DNA of 27,547 nucleotides. Source: a virus. The stretch spans positions 1 through 27,547 of IMG/VR virus record IMGVR_UViG_3300030118_001389; one strand, given 5' to 3'. The first letter of the stretch is position 1. Each line of letters opens with the position of its first letter. Made by a program: the position numbers and the translations under genes. This document shows, one piece after another, positions 24,033-27,547 of this stretch. Under the pieces are notes generated by a model. It worked only from the letters and a program-made list of their open reading frames with translations. It was not told where the DNA came from and did not search any database.

Positions 24033-24051
24033 ATGCTATGGCAAATAGCAT
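24033..24051. promoter_or_regulatory. Operator-like inverted repeat O1
   Basis: ATGCTAT-ggcaa-ATAGCAT, with perfect 7-bp arms, sits immediately upstream of the Cro-like ATG, downstream of that gene's putative -10 box. Bound repressor there would block the leftward promoter. The half-site ATAGCATT recurs at 24124 and 24852. Confidence 0.7.
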
Positions 24052-24055
24052 TATT

Positions 24056-24083
24056 AGTATATTTACACAAGATTTAAAATTAA
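24056..24083 (-). promoter_or_regulatory. Leftward promoter of the Cro-like operon
   Basis: On the minus strand TATACT (24061-24056, 5 of 6 matches) is preceded at 16 bp by TTAATT (24083-24078, weak). Transcription would start near 24049, inside O1, about 17 bases before the Cro-like ATG. The -10 is good and the -35 poor. Confidence 0.45.
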
Positions 24084-24123
24084 TTAGCAAAAAATTGCAA
24101 TTTGTTGTTGATATTAATTTTAT

Positions 24124-24139
24124 ATAGCATTAATGGCTA
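24124..24139. promoter_or_regulatory. Operator-like site O2 and -10 region of the CI-like gene
   Basis: ATAGCATTAATGGCTA carries the half-site ATAGCATT and an inverted partner AATGGCTA (TAGC/GCTA arms, 7-base centre). The following GCTAAT (24136-24141) is placed like a -10 element 13 bases before the CI-like ATG. No Shine-Dalgarno is present, so the message could be leaderless. Repressor at O2 would autoregulate its own gene. Confidence 0.6.
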
Positions 24140-24148
24140 ATATAGATT

Positions 24149-24787
24149 ATGACTACAGAAATAATGGACAATTTGGTACGGAAGTTAAAAGCCAAAGGGT
24201 TGTCGCAAACTTGGTTAGCAGACCAACTTAAAACACACCCTACACATCTTAATAAAATTATTAAGGGTAAAGCTGCTATGACTAAAAGCATGGCTAGAAA
24301 GATAAGTAATCTAAAAGAAATTGAAGTTACAGAACATGAGCTTATGTACCCAAGTCAACCATTACAAATTGTAGGCCAGTATTTTACAGGGCAAGCTGTT
24401 GAAAAGTTTGAAATAGATAGACCTAGTGTGCATTTACCAAATCCAATACTTCATACTTGGTTTGGAGTATTACATAGAGGACATGAACAAGCTCACAGCG
24501 TATTTCATTGTAGAAAAGAAGATTCATACATTGAAATATATGACTCACATTTTCAAAGAAATAGCCTTATTGATGAAAGAGCTATTGGTAATTCAGCTCT
24601 TATTTGCACAATGGACAATGTATGGGTTAGTTGTAGATTGGGAGAATATGACAAAAAGTATGGTTATTCTTATTGGTATCATTACAACGCATTAACCCAC
24701 TATAGTGAACTAAAATGGGCATCAATCATTATGGGTACTGCTAATTTAAAGGCAATTAACAAAGAATGGGATCTTGATTTCAGCTAA
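24149..24787 (+). CDS. CI-like repressor with an atypical C-terminal domain
   Basis: Residues 1-65 form a helix-turn-helix domain (LVRKLKAKGLSQTWLADQL, then HPTHLNKIIKGKAAMTKSMARKISNL), clearly XRE-type. The remaining about 145 residues start LQIVGQYFTGQAVEKFEI and are rich in aromatics and His (YSYWYHYNALTHYSELKW). I see no S24 self-cleavage signature (no Ala-Gly cleavage site, no Ser/Lys pair in the usual context), so it would not be inactivated by RecA-mediated self-cleavage as lambda CI is. It lies divergently to the Cro-like gene and upstream of the recombination operon. Function as the lysogeny repressor is inferred from position and HTH. Confidence 0.75.
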   Translation: MTTEIMDNLVRKLKAKGLSQTWLADQLKTHPTHLNKIIKGKAAMTKSMARKISNLKEIEVTEHELMYPSQPLQIVGQYFTGQAVEKFEIDRPSVHLPNPILHTWFGVLHRGHEQAHSVFHCRKEDSYIEIYDSHFQRNSLIDERAIGNSALICTMDNVWVSCRLGEYDKKYGYSYWYHYNALTHYSELKWASIIMGTANLKAINKEWDLDFS

Positions 24788-24811
24788 TATTGTGTTTTTT
24801 ACACAAGTTTA

Positions 24812-24839
24812 TTGACGACAATTAGGATTTAATGCTAAT
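24812..24839 (+). promoter_or_regulatory. Rightward promoter of the recombination operon
   Basis: TTGACG (24812-24817, 5 of 6 matches to the -35) is followed after 16 bp by GCTAAT (24834-24839, 4 of 6 matches to the -10). Transcription would begin at about the ATG of the nuclease gene (24848), with no room for a Shine-Dalgarno, so the transcript looks leaderless. Operator O3 overlaps the -10 and start. Confidence 0.6.
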
Positions 24840-24859
24840 AGCTATCTATGGATAGCATT
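24831..24859. promoter_or_regulatory. Operator-like site O3 over the recombination operon start
   Basis: AATGCTA (24831-24837) and TAGCATT (24853-24859) are inverted arms around an inner inverted repeat GCTAT-ctatgg-ATAGC (24841-24856). ATAGCATTATT is an 11-base identity with O1. The site covers the -10, the predicted start and the first codons of the nuclease gene, so repressor binding would shut the operon. Confidence 0.65.
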
Positions 24860-25789
24860 ATTCCAGAATATTACTTAAACTTTGGTTTAGATCACAGCTC
24901 TCCAGCGCAATTTACAAAACCAATTGATTGGTGGATATGGAATTACGCAATAAACGATCAAAAATACAGAAGATCAAGACCTAAAAGTCCAAATATGATT
25001 GGTGGTAATGCTGTCCAGGGGGATAAAACAAGATCATTTATACACCCTACTACAGAAAAAGAAGTCTACATCCAGGCACATGGCCTTGGTGCCTATTTGT
25101 TTGAAAAACAGACCATAGAACAAGCAATTATATCTGCTGAAGAATTTTGCGAAGAACAAAAACTTTTGTTTTCAGGAGATGATTATGAGCATTTTGAGGA
25201 AGTTACTAAAAGAACTCCTAAAGCTATTAGACGAGGTATAGATGCAATAAAAGAATTTGGCATAGAAAAACAAAAAGAATTAGCATCAGAAGATGATGTT
25301 GAATGGCAATATCCTGGTATAGATATTACAACTGTAGGCAAAACGGACATACAAACAAAAAGCCATGTATATGAAATCAAAACAACATGGTTTCGTAAAG
25401 GTGGCAAAAGTAAAAAAGAAAATAAATTATTATTTAGATCTAACAGCTTACCAAGTAAGCCAATGTACGATCATTTATTGCAAACTTCATTTTATTGGAA
25501 AGCTACAGGCAAAGAACCAGTAATTATTTATATAACAGGCAACCCTATTAAAGATGGTAACGGCTATGTTATCTTTACAAAAGAAAATTGTGATGAACTG
25601 ACAAAAGATTATTTAGAAAATTATATTGAAACAGCAAGACAGACACAGCTGGTAAGACAAAATTTATTAAAAATATCTAAGACAAAAAAAGACATAAAAA
25701 AATTAGTGCAGCTTAATTTTAACAATAGTTTTTATTGGAACAATTTTACACAACAAGAAAAACAGGAGATACAAAAATCATGGGTATAA
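24848..25789 (+). CDS. PD-(D/E)XK nuclease, Cas4/RecB-like
   Basis: This 313-aa protein has the core of the Cas4/RecB-type nuclease fold: Asp167 in GKTDI, Glu176 and Lys178 in YEIKTT (the D...ExK centre), and a following HLLQTSFYWKATG in which Gln212 and Tyr216 give the QxxxY motif of that branch. An N-terminal GGNAVQGDK (52-60) is like the conserved G-x-x-(V/I)-H entrance motif, with Gln replacing His. It probably acts as a DNA exonuclease supplying single strands for the annealing protein encoded next. Upstream lie promoter and operator O3. The gene is followed by overlapping small and recombination genes. Confidence 0.85.
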   Translation: MDSIIPEYYLNFGLDHSSPAQFTKPIDWWIWNYAINDQKYRRSRPKSPNMIGGNAVQGDKTRSFIHPTTEKEVYIQAHGLGAYLFEKQTIEQAIISAEEFCEEQKLLFSGDDYEHFEEVTKRTPKAIRRGIDAIKEFGIEKQKELASEDDVEWQYPGIDITTVGKTDIQTKSHVYEIKTTWFRKGGKSKKENKLLFRSNSLPSKPMYDHLLQTSFYWKATGKEPVIIYITGNPIKDGNGYVIFTKENCDELTKDYLENYIETARQTQLVRQNLLKISKTKKDIKKLVQLNFNNSFYWNNFTQQEKQEIQKSWV

Positions 25790-25956
25790 ATTTTATAGCA
25801 TATGGAAAAGTTATTTGTACTAAACAACAATGGCTTAACATGGATCGTGAAGAAAAATTACAAAAAGAATGTAAGCAAAGAAACAGCAAACCACCTAAAT
25901 TAACTAAGTTACAAAAAGAATTAATTAATAGAGTTACCCTGGAGTTACAAAAGTAA
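25780..25956 (+). CDS. 58-aa basic unknown protein
   Basis: I chose the ATG at 25780, which has AGGAG 11 bases upstream, over an in-frame ATG at 25735 deep within the nuclease gene. The protein (MGINFIAYGKVICTKQQWL...) is basic, with a charged helix in the second half. It overlaps the nuclease gene by 10 bases, and its stop overlaps the next start by one. Function unknown; its place between nuclease and annealing protein suggests a recombination accessory. Confidence 0.6.
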   Translation: MGINFIAYGKVICTKQQWLNMDREEKLQKECKQRNSKPPKLTKLQKELINRVTLELQK

Positions 25957-26606
25957 TGCAAAAAAAACCAGATCAACAAACATTAAATCTTTTAAAAAAT
26001 TATACATTTAATGTACCAAAAGAAAAAACTGTATGGAACTGCCAAGGAACCTGGGTATTTCATTACAAGTATATTGAAGAAATAGGTAGACAAGCAAAAG
26101 TTTATGTAGAATCACTCGAAACTGTTGAACTTAATACAGAAAAAAGAATAGCAGTTATTAAGTGTGTAGCACACACAGACAAACAAAAAGTTATTACATA
26201 TGGAGAATCATCTCCTCATAATACTTTTAATAAATATCCTGTAGCTATGGCTGAAAAAAGAGCCAAAGGTAGAGCAATATTAAAACTTGCTGGGTTACAT
26301 GGAGATTTTTATGAAGATGAGTTTTCAGTAGAGGGCAGTAGTTCTACTGAAGAAAAAGGCACTAATACAAAACGGAATAAGTCCGCTAGTAGCAGCTCTA
26401 GTGCCTTACTTCCTAAAGATTGGGAGTCTATGGATCTTGCAGATCAAGTACGACATTTCTTCGCCGAAATTGAAAAGACTTCCAATCCAAAGGAATTAGA
26501 CAAAGCAAAAGAGCCTTACAAGGAGTGGTTTGATGACTTAGCTAGAAACGACAAAAAAGAAATTGTTACGGCTTTAGATAACAAAATTAAGGAGTTTAAA
26601 AAATGA
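25956..26606 (+). CDS. Putative single-strand annealing protein (ERF/Rad52-like)
   Basis: This 216-aa protein has an N-terminal domain (about 1-120) in which GTWVFHYKYIEEIGRQAKVYVESLETVEL is followed by YGESSPHNTFNKYPVAMAEKRAKGRAILKLAG. The latter block resembles the 'MAEKRAKxRAxLKLxG' helix that in ERF/Rad52-type annealing proteins follows a beta sheet. A Ser/Thr/Lys linker (about 126-148) leads to a second helical domain. It lies between a PD-(D/E)XK nuclease and an SSB-like gene, the standard layout of a phage recombination module. The family assignment is by pattern and context; a different ssDNA-binding protein is possible. Confidence 0.6.
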   Translation: MQKKPDQQTLNLLKNYTFNVPKEKTVWNCQGTWVFHYKYIEEIGRQAKVYVESLETVELNTEKRIAVIKCVAHTDKQKVITYGESSPHNTFNKYPVAMAEKRAKGRAILKLAGLHGDFYEDEFSVEGSSSTEEKGTNTKRNKSASSSSSALLPKDWESMDLADQVRHFFAEIEKTSNPKELDKAKEPYKEWFDDLARNDKKEIVTALDNKIKEFKK

Positions 26607-26944
26607 CTGAATTTAGTTTATATCTTTTTCCAGGAAAAGAGCTTAAAGAAACTTTAGACAAACATATACAAGCTGATAAAAAATATCCGTTAGGAGAATC
26701 ACTTACACTAGAAGATGATAAAAACAAAAGTGGTTTTACTATAAAAGAAGATGTAACTTTTAAAGCTGGAACAAAAGTACATCTAAATGTTTGGGCAGCA
26801 CAAAATAAAAATGCAAAAACTGTGTTGCGGGTTTCAGTAACTGACTTTGAAACAGGTTACGCAAAGTCTATGAGTTACAAAAAAAATAAACCAAGTAAAA
26901 AACAATCAAGTGAGGATGATGATGTTGATTTCAACTTCGGTTAG
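26603..26944 (+). CDS. Putative single-stranded DNA-binding protein
   Basis: This 113-aa protein has an apparently beta-rich body (residues 1-88, with GFTIKEDVTFKAGTKVHLNVWAAQ) and a Lys/Ser linker, then an acidic C-terminal tail SEDDDVDFNFG. An acidic tail ending in aromatic residues is the hallmark of bacterial and phage SSB proteins (for example T7 gp2.5), where it recruits partner proteins. The gene overlaps the annealing-protein gene by 4 bases. An OB fold is likely but not proven from sequence alone. Confidence 0.6.
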   Translation: MTEFSLYLFPGKELKETLDKHIQADKKYPLGESLTLEDDKNKSGFTIKEDVTFKAGTKVHLNVWAAQNKNAKTVLRVSVTDFETGYAKSMSYKKNKPSKKQSSEDDDVDFNFG

Positions 26945-27131
26945 ATTGTTAGATACAACAGCTGTGGCGAGTATCATTTATAGCGACTCGCCATCGCTAA
27001 CTAAACAAGCAATAAAAAATAGAATTTTACGATTAAGGAAACAACACCAGCTACCAATGAAAAAAATAGGTAACAGGTATCTTATTAGTGTTGATAATTT
27101 GAACAAGTGGATAGAAGAAAAAAACTTATAA
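26922..27131 (+). CDS. Excisionase-type HTH protein
   Basis: This 69-aa protein has VASIIYSDSPSLTKQAIKNRILRLRKQHQLPMKKIGNRYLISVDNLNKWIEEK, the pattern of the MerR-like/excisionase DNA-binding domain: a helix, 'k..I..ri..gkl...kig.ryrI....l..Wi'. I chose the third of three adjacent ATG codons, 6 bases after GAGG; a GTG at 26910 in frame is less likely. It overlaps the SSB-like gene by 23 bases. If it is a Xis, an integrase should be encoded elsewhere in the genome; it could instead be a transcription regulator. Confidence 0.7.
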   Translation: MLISTSVRLLDTTAVASIIYSDSPSLTKQAIKNRILRLRKQHQLPMKKIGNRYLISVDNLNKWIEEKNL

Positions 27132-27262
27132 AGGAACATAATGCTTTTGCAGAAAAATTAAACAAAGCAGCAGAAAAACATTTAATAGAAAAATTAGGGT
27201 TTGATAAAGAATGGGTAAAAAAGTCAATGAACAAATTAAGAAAAAATCAAAAGATGAAATAA
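27107..27262 (+). CDS. 51-aa charged protein of unknown function
   Basis: A frame opens at GTG 27107 (the only start after an in-frame stop) and ends at 27262. The protein MDRRKKLIKEHNAFAEKLNK... is very Lys-rich and helical (FDKEWVKKSMNKLRK). It overlaps the excisionase-type gene by 25 bases and the next gene by 52. No Shine-Dalgarno is convincing. It is supported only by coding-like composition and the packed context. Confidence 0.4.
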   Translation: MDRRKKLIKEHNAFAEKLNKAAEKHLIEKLGFDKEWVKKSMNKLRKNQKMK

Positions 27263-27387
27263 TGAAAGACAATCAAATTATATTAGACTTGTATGAAAAA
27301 AAAATTGAAGAAAATATGAAGTTAAGACAAGAAAATAAAAAGTTACAAGACAATATTAATCAATTTAAAGATGTAACAAAGCCATGA
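27211..27387 (+). CDS. 58-aa coiled-coil protein of unknown function
   Basis: ATG at 27211 opens a 58-codon frame ending in the ATGA overlap with the next gene. The protein (MGKKVNEQIKKKSKDE...) is a probable coiled coil, with Leu/Ile/Met spaced through ILDLYEKKIEENMKLRQENKKLQDN. It overlaps the 51-aa frame in another reading frame, so one of the two starts may be wrong. Function is unknown. Confidence 0.55.
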   Translation: MGKKVNEQIKKKSKDEIMKDNQIILDLYEKKIEENMKLRQENKKLQDNINQFKDVTKP

Positions 27388-27547
27388 AACTAAAAGGTAA
27401 ATACTTGCCAGACCTGGAAAAGAAATCTGATTTGAGAGAAGATGATGAAAAAGAAGTTTTGAAAGCTATGTCTCAAATAACTAAAAAATTAATATTATGT
27501 ACCGCTGATCCATGTAATAAAGAAGCAAAAGTTATCGTAGATAAATT
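27384..27547 (+). CDS. Unidentified protein, cut by the window end
   Basis: A frame starting at the ATG of an ATGA overlap stays open to the end of the window (54 codons seen). It begins MKLKGKYLPDLEKKSD, has an acidic helix (REDDEKEVLKAMSQITKK) and then LCTADPCNKEAK with two Cys separated by five residues. No family is recognised. Confidence 0.6.
   Translation, partial: MKLKGKYLPDLEKKSDLREDDEKEVLKAMSQITKKLILCTADPCNKEAKVIVDK

Noticed and set aside
24426-24695. Second plus-strand frame inside the CI-like gene
   Set aside because: It lies entirely inside the CI-like frame, has no Shine-Dalgarno and no recognisable domain.
24848-25789. Cas4 of a CRISPR system
   Set aside because: The nuclease has the Cas4/RecB core but I do not see the conserved cysteines for an iron-sulphur cluster, no cas genes are near, and the neighbours are phage recombination genes.
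1-27547. CRISPR array, tRNA or rRNA genes, insertion sequence
   Set aside because: No regular spaced repeats other than in-gene repeats, no recognisable cloverleaf or CCA-type sequence, no transposase or terminal inverted repeats were found by reading.

Overview
The window is a contiguous piece of a low-GC (roughly one third GC by eye) tailed-phage genome, or the same genome as a prophage. It carries a complete short-tailed (podovirus) virion module with T7-like gene order. AT-rich coding, ATGA/TAATG overlaps between neighbours, and the type of terminase, portal, capsid and tail-tube proteins suggest a phage of a marine alphaproteobacterium, perhaps a pelagiphage (HTVC010P-like). That host assignment is inference from recalled family resemblance. 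No host gene, tRNA, integrase, RNA polymerase, DNA polymerase or lysis gene is visible.

Region 1 (1-20257, all minus strand, so read right to left) is the late operon: an HGGxSTG-type small protein, small terminase subunit, a 62-aa protein, large terminase, two small head-region proteins, portal, a Bbp19-like protein, scaffold, major capsid protein, a probable capsid-associated protein, a strong terminator, three tiny basic proteins (one with an EF-hand-like loop), tail tubular proteins A (gp11-like) and B (gp12-like), a gp13/GNAT-like protein, gp14-, gp15- and gp16-like internal virion proteins (the gp16 role appears spread over two genes), a tail fibre with its own consensus promoter, and the first codons of one more gene. 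The gp8 to gp17 order matches T7, but the terminase genes precede the portal.

Region 2 (20258-21856, plus strand) is an AT-rich bidirectional promoter followed by six tightly coupled small unknown genes and a near-perfect intrinsic terminator. It is a self-contained, moron-like cassette. A solitary HTH gene (21881-22084) follows.

Region 3 (22098-24032, minus strand) is a regulation and replication-initiation operon: Cro-like HTH protein, HExxH zincin, DnaA-domain-IV-like protein, winged-helix replication-initiator-like protein with short tandem repeats inside its gene, and a DUF6362-like protein. It diverges from a CI-like repressor gene (24149-24787). Three operator-like sites sharing ATAGCATT lie between the divergent genes and at the start of the next operon. 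This looks like a lysis/lysogeny switch.

Region 4 (24848-27547, plus strand) is a recombination operon: Cas4/RecB-like PD-(D/E)XK nuclease, a small protein, a putative single-strand annealing protein, a putative SSB with an acidic aromatic tail, an excisionase-type HTH protein and three small charged proteins, the last running off the end. With the switch and the Xis-like protein, a temperate lifestyle is likely, although no integrase is in view.
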